From contig NZ_CP166850.1 of NCBI RefSeq assembly GCF_041346945.1, positions 2,914,001 through 2,978,000 on the forward strand: a DNA stretch of 64,000 nt, written 5' to 3'. Shown one piece after another: positions 52,176 through 60,144 of the stretch. Within the stretch, counting starts at the first letter, position 1. Each line of letters begins with the position of its first letter. A program made the position numbers and the translations under genes. Source of the stretch: Amycolatopsis sp. cg9 (GTDB taxonomy: Bacteria > Actinomycetota > Actinomycetes > Mycobacteriales > Pseudonocardiaceae). The notes under the pieces were generated by a model. That model searched no databases. It had not been told where the DNA came from and saw only the letters and a list, made by a program, of their open reading frames with translations.

Positions 52176-52586
52176 TTAGGCCGCGACCTCGGCGGGTGCC
52201 GTCTTGCGCAGCCAGTACAGCCCGATGACGGGCAGGACGAGCGGGATGAACAGGTAGCCCTCGCCGTAGACCGACCAGACGGTCGGGTGGCGGAAGGCGG
52301 CCGCGTCGACCAGGCTCAGCGTGCCGATGGTCAGCACGCCCAGCAGCTCGATCGAGCAGGCCACGAGGGCCACGCGCCACCAGCCGTCACCGCGGCGGGC
52401 GAGCGCGATCGTCGCGACGATGTAGACGACCGCGGCGAACGCCGAGAGCAGGTAGGCCAGCGGGGCTTCGTGGAACTTCGTGCCGATCTGGACGCCGGCC
52501 CGCGACGTCGCGGCCAGCGCGAAGATCGCGTACACGGCGACGAGCACCCGTCCGGGGCCGGTGGCCGTCCTACGCCGTTGCTCCAC
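52176..52586 (-). CDS. Four-helix membrane protein of unknown function
   Basis: 136 aa with four hydrophobic segments (VLVAVYAIFALAATSRAG; LAYLLSAFAAVVYIVATIAL; VALVACSIELLGVLTIGTLS; GEGYLFIPLVLPVIGLYWL). Its start overlaps the upstream membrane-protein gene by 17 bases, so the two are one operon and possibly a complex. Similar gene pairs occur in actinomycetes without assigned role. It is transcribed away from the lanthipeptide cluster. Confidence 0.72.
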   Translation of the reverse strand: MEQRRRTATGPGRVLVAVYAIFALAATSRAGVQIGTKFHEAPLAYLLSAFAAVVYIVATIALARRGDGWWRVALVACSIELLGVLTIGTLSLVDAAAFRHPTVWSVYGEGYLFIPLVLPVIGLYWLRKTAPAEVAA

Positions 52587-52935
52587 TCCACACCTCGTTC
52601 AATCGCAGCACCATCACCGGGATGGCCAGGCACGCGATGCCCAGCACCGCCGTGCTCGAGCGGCTCCGCTCGGCCAGCGCCCAGGCGGCGCCGACCGGCA
52701 GCACGACCAGGCTGCCGATCAGGTAGGCCAGGTACGTCGCCAGGCTGCCGGGGCGGTCACCGCCGGCGAGCAGCACGATGCCGATCACCAGCTGGGCGAC
52801 CAGCAGCAGCTCCAGCACCGCGAGCGCGATCAGGAGCGGGTTGTCCGGCAGCCGGTTGCGTGCCGACTGGACGAAGCTCCAGAGCGCGACGAGCGTGGCC
52901 GCCACGGCGACCGTCACGGCGAATCCGAAGACCAC
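52570..52935 (-). CDS. Four-helix membrane protein of unknown function, partner of 52176-52586
   Basis: 121 aa from GTG 52935, which has GGAGGAAC just upstream; the open frame continues further but reads as an Arg-rich non-coding stretch. Four hydrophobic segments: FAVTVAVAATLVALWSFV; LIALAVLELLLVAQLVIGIV; LATYLAYLIGSLVVLPVGAA; VLGIACLAIPVMVL. It overlaps the next gene by 17 bases. No recognised domain. Confidence 0.7.
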   Translation of the reverse strand: MVFGFAVTVAVAATLVALWSFVQSARNRLPDNPLLIALAVLELLLVAQLVIGIVLLAGGDRPGSLATYLAYLIGSLVVLPVGAAWALAERSRSSTAVLGIACLAIPVMVLRLNEVWSGATA

Positions 52936-53380
52936 CCGTTCCTCCTTCCGCTCGCCGGGCGCCAACTTACTCCGTGGTACCGGCGGGGCCGTCCGCCGAG
53001 GGGCCGCGGCGTGGCGCGGGCCACGTCGAGCTCCACTGTGGACAATCTCGGGGTCACACGACTTGCGCACATCGCGTTAATCGATCACCGCTCGACTTGA
53101 TGGCATTCCGCCAATTCGACGGCTTATTCCGCCCGGCCCTTGTGTGGACCTGGGGGAGTGACGTAAAAAGCTTCGTGTTACACCACTACGGAGTGGTCGG
53201 CCTCCCGGCGAAAATCACCCTCGGTTCCGGTACTGGCTGGTAAGTGACCTTTTTGCCTACCTCGGATAGCCCAGTTGAACCCCCGGGTTGGCGGATTGGC
53301 CCAGGGCCGTTCGGCATGGGGGAATATTCCTCGTCCCGGCGCCGCGGTGCACTGGGGGATCGCACGGAGGGGTGTCCCGG
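52936..53380. other. 445-base intergenic region, divergent promoter region of the lanthipeptide cluster
   Basis: No convincing gene. It carries the palindrome TCCACTGTGGA (53032-53042), a possible promoter TTGTGT-N18-TAAAAA (53140-53169), a perfect hairpin ACCACT-ACGG-AGTGGT (53082 series, at 53182-53197), and an imperfect palindrome AACCC-CC-GGGTT (53278-53289). GC is locally lower than in the coding flanks. GGAGGGG precedes the synthetase start. The leader after the possible promoter would be about 200 bases, long enough for post-transcriptional control. Confidence 0.45.
53032..53042. repeat. TCCACWGTGGA palindrome, copy 4
   Basis: TCCACTGTGGA in the non-coding region between the membrane-protein pair and the lanthipeptide synthetase. 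Confidence 0.6.
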
Positions 53381-55936
53381 ATGGACCTGCGTTACGAAGC
53401 TTATTGCTTCGCCGACCCGTTGTTCTACGACGAACAACCGGAAATCGGCGCGCCGGTCGACGATTTCGCTTCGGCGCTGCCGACGCCGTCCGGCTGGGTG
53501 ACCACCGACCGCGGCGTCTGGCGCGTGCTGCACCCGCAAGGCCGGGTTCTTCCTGGTCAGGGCTGGAAGATCCACGTCTCCGCCGGTCTGGACAACGCTC
53601 GCCGGGTGCTCGAGCAGGTGCACGAGTACTGTCTCGAGCACCGCGTCTCGTACAAGCACCTCCGCTCGATGCTGACCCTGCTCGCCCGGAATTCGAAATA
53701 CGCGCCACGGGACGGCAGCGCCAAGCTGGTGACGATTTACCCGGCGGACGACAAGCAGCTCGAACGGGTTCTCGAAGACCTCTCGGCACGACTCGAGGGT
53801 GAGCACGGCGCCTATATCCTCAGTGACCTGCGTTACGGCGACGGGCCGCTCTACGTGCGTTACGGCGGATTCGCCGAACAGTGGGTCGAACACGACGGCA
53901 ACCGCGTCCTGGCGATCCGCAAGCCGGACGGCCGGCTCATCCCCGACAAGCGGGAACCGACGTTCACCGTCCCCGATTGGGTGAAGATTCCGGCCTGTTT
54001 GCGAAGCAGTCTCGCCGCACGCAAGTCCGGCGACCCGGCCGAATTCCGCTATCGGGTGACGAGCTCCCTGCACTTCTCGAACGGCGGCGGCGTCTACGTC
54101 GCCGACCCCAAAGCAGGCGGCGACCAGGTCGTCCTCAAGGAAGCCCGCCCGCACGCCGGCCTCGACAAGGCGCGCGTCGACGCCGTCGAACGCCTCCGCC
54201 GCGAACACGACGTCCTCGTCCGGCTGGCCGGCGTCCCCGGCGTGCCGCGGGTCTTCGAGCGGTTCACCGTCTGGGAGCACCACTACCTGGCGATGGAGTA
54301 CGTGCCGGGCAACTCCCTGGGCAACTGGCTGGCCCGCAACTACCCGCTGACCAGGCGCGGCACGACGGACGCCGACCTCGCCGACTACGCCCGGCGCGCG
54401 CTCGGCATCGTCGACGGCGTCGAGAAGACGATCGAGGCCGTCCACGCCCGCGGCGTCGTCTTCGGCGACCTGCACCCGCTGAACATCCTGGTCGACGACG
54501 ACGGCCGGATCTCCCTGATCGACTTCGAGATGGCCTTCGACGTCGAGTCCGGCGACCGCCCGGCGCTGGGCGCGCCCGGCTTCCGCGCCCCGGCCGACCG
54601 CACCGGCTTCGAGATCGACGAGCACGCGCTCGCGGCGTTGCGGCTGTGGCTGTTCCTGCCGCTCTCCCAGCTGACCGAGCTCGCCCCACCGAAGCTGCCC
54701 GGCATCGCGGAGTTCGTCGAACGCCGGTTCGCGCTCCCCGAGGGGTACGCCGACGCCGCGGTCGCGGTGCTGGCCCCGCGTACGGCCCCCACGCCGCCGT
54801 CGCCGGTCCACACCGAGCTCGACCAGGAGAAACCGGACTGGCCCCTGGTCCGCAAGCAGATCGCCGAGGCGATCCTGGCCAGCGCGACCCCCAGGCGTCC
54901 GGACCGGCTCTTCCCGGGCGACATCGAGCAGTTCCGCGTCGGCGGTGCCTGCTTCGGCGTCGGCGCCGCGGGCGTGCTGCACGCCCTCGACGTCAGCGGC
55001 GCCGGCCGGTTCCCCGAGCACGAGCGCTGGCTGATCGATTCGGTCCGCCGCGACCCCCCGACTCGGCCCGGCTTCTACGACGGCAGCTACGGCATCGCCT
55101 ACGTGCTGGAGAACTTCGGCCACCACGACGAGGCCACCAAGCTGCTGGCGTCGTCCGCGCGGCTGGTCGAGCAGACGACCGACCACGCCCTCGAAGGCGG
55201 CCTCGCCGGCATCGGGCTCGCGATGCTGCACTTCGCGACGGTCCGCCAGGACAACGAGTTCGGCCGCCAGGCCCTGACCACTGCCGTCCGGCTGGCCGAG
55301 GCGCTGGAGACGGCTCCGCCGCCCAGCAACTTCGCCCGCGCCGGTCTGCTGTCCGGCTGGTCCGGACCCGCGCTGCTGTTCACCCGGCTCTACGAGCGCA
55401 CCGGCGAGCCCGCCTGGCTGTCCTTCGCCGACCAGGCGCTGACCCGCGACCTCGAGGAGTGCGTCCAGGCCGACGACGGCTCACTGCAGGTCCGCGACGG
55501 AGCGGCCCGCACGCTGCCCTACGCGGGCATCGGCGGCGCCGGCATCCTCCTGGTCGCCGAGCAACTGGCACGGCACCGCCCGGACGCCGCCGCGTGCGAG
55601 AGCCTCCCCGCCCTGCGCGAATCGTGCCGCGGCGAGTTCGTCATCCACCCGGGTCTGCTCTTCGGCCGCTGCGGACTGGCTGTCGCGCTCGGCATGGACC
55701 CGGCCCCGACACCGTCCATCCGCGCGGCGATCGACCTGCACCTCGCGCGGCTGTCCTGGTACGCGGTCCCGTTCAAGGGCGGTCTCGCGTTCCCCGGCAA
55801 CCAGCTGCTGCGCCTGTCGATGGACGTCAAGACCGGCGGCGCGGGCATCCTCCTCGCGCTCGCCGCCCTCCTGGACGGCAAGGAGGTGCTGCCCTTCCTC
55901 GGCAGCACGCCGTCCCCCCAGACCTCCGGTCGCTGA
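53381..55936 (+). CDS. ramC: Class III lanthipeptide synthetase (LanKC; RamC/AmfT-like)
   Basis: 851 aa, cytoplasmic. Phospho-Ser/Thr lyase domain at about residues 1-215 (SYKHLRSMLTLLARNSKYAP region). Protein-kinase domain at about 220-480: VVLKEARPH Lys, MEYVPGNSLGNWL hinge, VVFGDLHPLNILVDDDG catalytic loop, SLIDFEMAF in place of DFG. Cyclase-like domain at about 520-851: YDGSYGIAYVLENFG, LEGGLAGIGLAMLHF, GLLFGRCGLAVALGM. The cyclase lacks the WC...CHG zinc ligands of classes I, II and IV, so class III. It phosphorylates and dehydrates Ser in the precursor at 55976 and closes lanthionine/labionin rings. ATG 53381 follows ACGGAGGGG. Confidence 0.93.
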   Translation: MDLRYEAYCFADPLFYDEQPEIGAPVDDFASALPTPSGWVTTDRGVWRVLHPQGRVLPGQGWKIHVSAGLDNARRVLEQVHEYCLEHRVSYKHLRSMLTLLARNSKYAPRDGSAKLVTIYPADDKQLERVLEDLSARLEGEHGAYILSDLRYGDGPLYVRYGGFAEQWVEHDGNRVLAIRKPDGRLIPDKREPTFTVPDWVKIPACLRSSLAARKSGDPAEFRYRVTSSLHFSNGGGVYVADPKAGGDQVVLKEARPHAGLDKARVDAVERLRREHDVLVRLAGVPGVPRVFERFTVWEHHYLAMEYVPGNSLGNWLARNYPLTRRGTTDADLADYARRALGIVDGVEKTIEAVHARGVVFGDLHPLNILVDDDGRISLIDFEMAFDVESGDRPALGAPGFRAPADRTGFEIDEHALAALRLWLFLPLSQLTELAPPKLPGIAEFVERRFALPEGYADAAVAVLAPRTAPTPPSPVHTELDQEKPDWPLVRKQIAEAILASATPRRPDRLFPGDIEQFRVGGACFGVGAAGVLHALDVSGAGRFPEHERWLIDSVRRDPPTRPGFYDGSYGIAYVLENFGHHDEATKLLASSARLVEQTTDHALEGGLAGIGLAMLHFATVRQDNEFGRQALTTAVRLAEALETAPPPSNFARAGLLSGWSGPALLFTRLYERTGEPAWLSFADQALTRDLEECVQADDGSLQVRDGAARTLPYAGIGGAGILLVAEQLARHRPDAAACESLPALRESCRGEFVIHPGLLFGRCGLAVALGMDPAPTPSIRAAIDLHLARLSWYAVPFKGGLAFPGNQLLRLSMDVKTGGAGILLALAALLDGKEVLPFLGSTPSPQTSGR

Positions 55937-55975
55937 CCGGCGGACCCCGAAGAAAACCCGAAGGAAGGAACATCG

Positions 55976-56122
55976 ATGGAACTCGTCCTGGAGCTGCAGG
56001 CCATGGAGACCCCCGAGCTGCTCGACGGCGGCCACGGCGGCCACGGCCACGGCGGCGCGTCGAACCTGAGCCTGCTCGCCTCGTGCGCCCACAGCACCAT
56101 CAGCCTGCTGTCCTGCTACTGA
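55976..56122 (+). CDS. ramS: SapB-type (RamS/AmfS-like) class III lanthipeptide precursor
   Basis: 48 aa. Leader MELVLELQAMETPELLD keeps the hydrophobic-x-LQxMETP signature of RamS (MNLFDLQSMETP), recognised by the synthetase. A Gly/His linker GGHGGHGHGG (residues 18-27) follows, then core ASNLSLLASCAHSTISLLSCY. Two ring motifs: Ser29-x2-Ser32-x4-Cys37 and Ser40-x2-Ser43-x3-Cys47; SapB has x3 in both. The core is hydrophobic between rings (LSLL, ISLL), as in surface-active SapB that helps aerial hyphae emerge. AAGGAAGGAA precedes the ATG, 39 bases after the synthetase. There is no Lys or Arg anywhere, so trypsin-like leader removal is impossible. Confidence 0.93.
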   Translation: MELVLELQAMETPELLDGGHGGHGHGGASNLSLLASCAHSTISLLSCY

Positions 56123-56159
56123 CCTGGTGGTTCGCCGGCGCGTAGTGCCGAGGTGAACG

Positions 56160-56198
56160 GTGCGGGAGCGGCACAGGCCAAGTGCGCCGCTCCCGCAC
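56160..56198 (+). terminator. Attenuator-like hairpin between precursor and transporter genes
   Basis: GTGCGGGAGCGGC (56160-56172) pairs perfectly over 13 bases with GCCGCTCCCGCAC (56186-56198); outer GAAC/GTTC can add four pairs around one bulged base. TTCATTCT follows. Its place favours more precursor than transporter mRNA. Confidence 0.8.
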
Positions 56199-56250
56199 GT
56201 TCATTCTGGCCCCCGGTACCGCCTCGGCAGTACCTGTCCGAAGGAGTGAG

Positions 56251-57918
56251 ATGCGCGCCCGCGCCGATCGGCTGCTGACCAAGGTGGCCGACCTCGACCG
56301 CCTTCGTCTGGTCGCCGTCGTGGCCACGGCGTTGGTCGCCACCGCAGCCGGCCTCCTCCTGCCCGGCGCGCTCGCGGCCGCGGTGGACGCGGTCGTAGCG
56401 GGCCGCCCGAGCCACCGCGAAGTCTCTTGGCTGCTGCTGGTCGGCGGCGCGGAGATCGCCGCCGACGTCGTGGGCGGAATCCTGACGACCCGCCTGACCG
56501 CGACGGCGTCCGCCTGGCTCCGCCGCACCCTCTCGGACAAGCTGTTCGCGCTGGGCACCCGTTCCCGCTTCGCGGAGGGCGACGCGATCAGCCGCCTCAC
56601 CACCGACTGCACGGGCGCGGGCGGCATCGTGACGATCGTCGTCCAGTGCGGCTCGATGCTCGTCATCTCGTCCGGCGCGGTGGTTTTGCTTGCCCTGCTG
56701 GACTGGCGGCTGGCGCTGGTCTTCCTGGGCAGCATCCCGTTCGCGTTGTTGCTCGCGCGCAGCCATTTGCGCCGCACCGCCGCCAACGTCCTCACCTACC
56801 AGCAGGTCTCCGGCGAACTCGCGGCCCGCATGGTCGACGCGGTCGCCGGCCTCCGCACCATCGCCGCATCCGGCACGGCTGATCGTGAAGCCGAGCGCGT
56901 CCTGCGCCCGCTCCCGAAGCTGACGCTCGCCGGCCAGAGCCTGTGGCGCACCCAGGCCCGGATGGTCTGGCGCGCCGGCCTGCTGACCCCGGCGGTCGAG
57001 CTGTCGGTGCTGGCCGCCGCCGGCTTCGGCGTGCTCGCGGGCCGCCTGAGCGTCGGCGACGTCGTGGCCACGCTCGGCTACGTCGCTCTCGCTCTCGCCC
57101 TGGTCACCCAGATCCCGCTGCTCACCATGCTGTCCCGGGCACGCGGCTGCGCGGAACGGCTCGTCGAGGTCCTCGACGAGCCCGAACCCGTGCCCGGCAA
57201 ACTCCCGCTCCTCCCCGGCAACGGCACGGTCGAGCTCCGCGGCGTCGGTGTCACGGGCGCGCTCGCGGAGATCGACCTACGCATCGACGGCGGCACCCAC
57301 CTCGCGGTCGTCGGCCGCTCGGGCTCGGGCAAGTCCGCGCTGGCGGGAGTGCTGGGTGGGCTGCTCCCGCCGGACGAGGGCGCGGTCGTCCTCGACGGCC
57401 GCCCGCTCGAGCGCATCCGCCCGGAGGAACTGCGTGCCGTCGTCGGCTACGCGTTCGAACGGCCCGTCCTGCTCGGCACCACGGTCGCGGACGCGGTCGG
57501 CTACGGCTCGTGGGCCGGCGAGTCCGCCATCCGCCGCGCCTGCCGGACAGCGCAGGTCGACGAAGTGGTCGTCCGCCTCCCGTCGGGTTACCGCACGCCA
57601 TTGACCGAGACGCCCCTGTCCGGCGGCGAAGCCCAGCGGCTCGGGCTCGCCCGGGCGATCGTGCACAACCCGCGCGTCCTCATCTTCGACGACGCCACCG
57701 CCAGCCTCGACACGGTTACCGAGGCAGCCGTCGAGCGCGCTTTGTCTCAGGCGCTGCCAGGACGTACACGCGTCGTCGTGACCCATCGGGCCGGCACCGC
57801 TGCCCGCGCTGACCTGGTGGTCTGGCTCGAGGCCGGCCGGATCCGCGCGGTCGCCCCGCACGCCGTCCTGTGGCGAGAGCCGGGCTATCGGGGTGTCTTC
57901 ACGGAGGACGACGAGTGA
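56251..57918 (+). CDS. ramA: ABC transporter, permease-ATPase fusion (RamA-like)
   Basis: 555 aa half-transporter. Six membrane segments at about residues 15-300, then the ATPase: Walker A LAVVGRSGSGKSALAG, signature TPLSGGEAQRLGLARA, Walker B VLIFDDATASLDTV, and switch His VVVTHRAGTA. The catalytic residue after Walker B is Asp (DDAT) instead of Glu, so this site may hydrolyse ATP poorly. ATG 56251 follows AAGGAG. Its end overlaps ramB by 4 bases. Expected to export the modified lanthipeptide as a heterodimer with RamB. Confidence 0.9.
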   Translation: MRARADRLLTKVADLDRLRLVAVVATALVATAAGLLLPGALAAAVDAVVAGRPSHREVSWLLLVGGAEIAADVVGGILTTRLTATASAWLRRTLSDKLFALGTRSRFAEGDAISRLTTDCTGAGGIVTIVVQCGSMLVISSGAVVLLALLDWRLALVFLGSIPFALLLARSHLRRTAANVLTYQQVSGELAARMVDAVAGLRTIAASGTADREAERVLRPLPKLTLAGQSLWRTQARMVWRAGLLTPAVELSVLAAAGFGVLAGRLSVGDVVATLGYVALALALVTQIPLLTMLSRARGCAERLVEVLDEPEPVPGKLPLLPGNGTVELRGVGVTGALAEIDLRIDGGTHLAVVGRSGSGKSALAGVLGGLLPPDEGAVVLDGRPLERIRPEELRAVVGYAFERPVLLGTTVADAVGYGSWAGESAIRRACRTAQVDEVVVRLPSGYRTPLTETPLSGGEAQRLGLARAIVHNPRVLIFDDATASLDTVTEAAVERALSQALPGRTRVVVTHRAGTAARADLVVWLEAGRIRAVAPHAVLWREPGYRGVFTEDDE

Positions 57919-59873
57919 GCTTGCGCCGGTTGTACTGGTCTGCGCTAGCCAGACAGTGGCGCGGCGGTGTCGTGTTGCTGCTGTGTTCGCTGCTCGAAGG
58001 TCTACCGGCCTTCTTTTCGGGACGGCTGGTCGAGCTGTCCGTGGACCGCGGTTTCGCGGTCGGCGACCCAGCGGCAGGCCTCGGCTGGCTGGCGTTGTTC
58101 GGCTTGTCCGCCGTACTCGGCGCGTTCGGCGCCCGGATGGTCTGGCACCAGCTCGGCAAGGTCGTCGAGCCGCTACGCGACGCCCTCGTGACGGCCGTCG
58201 TCCGCGGCGTCCTGCACGACGACTCCCCACCGCGCAACCAACCGGACTCCAGCGGCGTCGCCCGGATCACCCAGCACGTCGAGGTCGTGCGCGACGCGAC
58301 CGCCGGCCTGCTCGTTCAGGCCCGCGGCATGCTGGTGACGACGGCGTCCGCGCTCGCCGGCCTCGTGACCGTCGCCGGCACGCTCGTGGTGCCGGTCGCG
58401 CTGCCGGTGGTGTTGGCGCTGATCGTCTTCACCTGCCTCCTGCCGTCGCTGGCTCGCCGTCAGCGCGCGCTGACGCTGGCCGACGAACACACGGCAGCGA
58501 CGGCCGGCGCCTCGCTGTCCGGCATGCGGGACGTCGTGGCCTGCGGTGCGCAGCCGGTCGCCGCGCTGGCGACGTACGACGCTGTCGACGCTCAAGCCCA
58601 GGCGGCAATCCGGGTGGCTCGATCGAGCGCCCTCCGAGCACTGGTGATCTCGCTCGGCGGGTTCGCGCCGCTTCTCCTCGCGCTCTCGCTGGCCCCGGGG
58701 CTGGTGGCCAGCGGCGAGCTGACCGCGGGCGCGGCCTTGGGCGCGCTCGTCTACCTGGCGACGACGATGCAACCGGCCTTGCGCGGCCTGGCTGCCACGG
58801 CCAGCACCGTCGTCTTGCGGCTACTGGTCGCTCTTCGCCGGTTGGCGGAGACCGCCGAACTGCCCGACGTTGCCGACGGCACTGCGACTCCGCGTGGCAT
58901 CGACGTCCGGGTGCACGGCCTGACGTTCCGCTGGGGTGCGTCGGCCGAACCCGTGGTCCGTGGCCTGGACCTGGGTTTGCGGCCGGGGGAGCACCTCGCC
59001 GTCGTCGGGCCGAGCGGCATCGGCAAGTCGACATTGGCCGGGTTGCTCACCGGGATGCTCGCGCCGCAGGAAGGCCGAGTGTTGCTGGGCGGCGTCCCGG
59101 TGCGGGACGTGGCTGCAGCAGTGCGCCACGAGCTCGTGGCGCTGATCCCGCAGGAGGCGTACGTCTTCGCGGGAACGGTGCGAGACAACGTGAGCCTGTT
59201 CGCCCCGTCAGCTTCGGACGACGATCTGTCGTCCGCCGCGGACGCGGTAGGCGCGGGCGCGCTACTGCGGCGCTTGGGCGGCCTCGACGCCGAGATCGGT
59301 CACGGCGGCGAAGGCGTCTCCGCGGGCGAAGCGCAGCTGCTCGCGTTGGCCAGGGTGTACGCCAGTGCGGCGCAATTGGTGATCCTCGATGAAGCGACCT
59401 CCCATCTCGACCCGGTGACGGAAGCCCGCGCGGAGCGGGCCTTCGCCGCGCGAGGTGGTGTTCTGGTGGTGATCGCGCACCGGCTTTCTTCGGCACTGCG
59501 CGCGGATCGCGTGCTCGTCGTGGACGGGCGCGAAACCGCAGTGGGCAGCCACGCCGAGCTGGTGGCCAGGTCGGCGCGGTACGCGCAGCTCATGCAGGCC
59601 TGGGCGACACCGGTGCCCGACCATGCGGCCACCGGTGCCCGCCCGCCTGCTGGTGCAGGTGGTGAACCGGCGGATATCTCGACCGGTTCGCCTGTGGGCG
59701 GTGGTGCGGCCGCTGGCGGGGCGCCTTCCGGCAACGGCCGCACCACACTGAGTCCCTCCGTGGACGACGGTGGATCCGCGACCACCGGCGGGGCGCCTGC
59801 CGGCGGTGGTTCTACGGTCACCATGGGGCTGCCGGCCGAACACGATTCCCGGTGCAACCGGATCGACGCCTAG
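57915..59873 (+). CDS. ramB: ABC transporter, permease-ATPase fusion (RamB-like), with long C-terminal tail
   Basis: 652 aa. Six membrane segments precede the ATPase: Walker A LAVVGPSGIGKSTLAGL, Q-loop ALIPQEAYVF, signature EGVSAGEAQLLALARV (LSGGQ altered to VSAGE), Walker B LVILDEATSHLD with catalytic Glu, His VVIAHRLSS. With RamA, one normal and one altered site are likely in the heterodimer. The last about 75 residues are low-complexity Gly/Ala/Pro/Ser/Thr (for example PVGGGAAAGGAPSGNG), which is unusual for this family. GTG 57915 overlaps the ramA stop (GTGA). Confidence 0.88.
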   Translation: MSLRRLYWSALARQWRGGVVLLLCSLLEGLPAFFSGRLVELSVDRGFAVGDPAAGLGWLALFGLSAVLGAFGARMVWHQLGKVVEPLRDALVTAVVRGVLHDDSPPRNQPDSSGVARITQHVEVVRDATAGLLVQARGMLVTTASALAGLVTVAGTLVVPVALPVVLALIVFTCLLPSLARRQRALTLADEHTAATAGASLSGMRDVVACGAQPVAALATYDAVDAQAQAAIRVARSSALRALVISLGGFAPLLLALSLAPGLVASGELTAGAALGALVYLATTMQPALRGLAATASTVVLRLLVALRRLAETAELPDVADGTATPRGIDVRVHGLTFRWGASAEPVVRGLDLGLRPGEHLAVVGPSGIGKSTLAGLLTGMLAPQEGRVLLGGVPVRDVAAAVRHELVALIPQEAYVFAGTVRDNVSLFAPSASDDDLSSAADAVGAGALLRRLGGLDAEIGHGGEGVSAGEAQLLALARVYASAAQLVILDEATSHLDPVTEARAERAFAARGGVLVVIAHRLSSALRADRVLVVDGRETAVGSHAELVARSARYAQLMQAWATPVPDHAATGARPPAGAGGEPADISTGSPVGGGAAAGGAPSGNGRTTLSPSVDDGGSATTGGAPAGGGSTVTMGLPAEHDSRCNRIDA

Positions 59874-59917
59874 GTCGCCATCCGTGGTGCGAGCCGCACG
59901 TGCCAGCCGAGAGCTCG

Positions 59918-59928
59918 TCCACTGTGGA
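59918..59928. repeat. TCCACWGTGGA palindrome, copy 5
   Basis: TCCACTGTGGA (GTCCACTGTGGAC when extended) in the non-coding gap after ramB, about 65 bases before the DnaA-box pair. Confidence 0.6.
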
Positions 59929-59963
59929 CTGATCTCTAGTGCTCTTTCAGACTATCGCCGTCG

Positions 59964-59987
59964 GAGGGCGGGGGAAGCCCTCGTTTT
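59964..59987 (+). terminator. Terminator downstream of the lanthipeptide cluster
   Basis: GAGGGC (59964-59969) and GCCCTC (59977-59982) form a stem with loop GGGGGAA, followed by GTTTTC. About 90 bases after the ramB stop. Confidence 0.65.
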
Positions 59988-59992
59988 CAATC

Positions 59993-60031
59993 TGTGGATA
60001 ACTCGGCGGTTTTCGGGGTGCCTGTGGACAA
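59993..60031. repeat. Two directly repeated DnaA-box-like sites
   Basis: TGTGGATAA (59993-60001) and TGTGGACAA (60023-60031) are perfect complements of the DnaA boxes TTATCCACA and TTGTCCACA; the latter is the streptomycete consensus. They sit in a repeated unit CTGTGGAYAACTCGG, 30 bases apart, in the gap between convergent ramB and the thioesterase gene. No dnaA or dnaN is near. Confidence 0.6.
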
Positions 60032-60144
60032 CTCGGGTCGATCCGCCGGTTCTGTCGGTGCCTTCGGGCATGATCGGAAGTACCAACAGAACACGGCCCG
60101 GACCAGCGTCGCCAGACGAGGAGGTGACCAGCAGGCGGTGCGCG

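Noticed and set aside
53186..55231. A long open frame on the minus strand across the lanthipeptide synthetase.
   Set aside because: The plus strand encodes all three LanKC domains; the minus reading has no domain and the composition of a shadow.
53381..55936. Class IV lanthipeptide synthetase.
   Set aside because: The cyclase part lacks the Cys/Cys/His zinc ligands, and the precursor is RamS-like, which is class III.
59993..60031. Chromosomal or plasmid origin of replication.
   Set aside because: Only two DnaA boxes, no AT-rich unwinding element, and no dnaA, dnaN or rep gene nearby.
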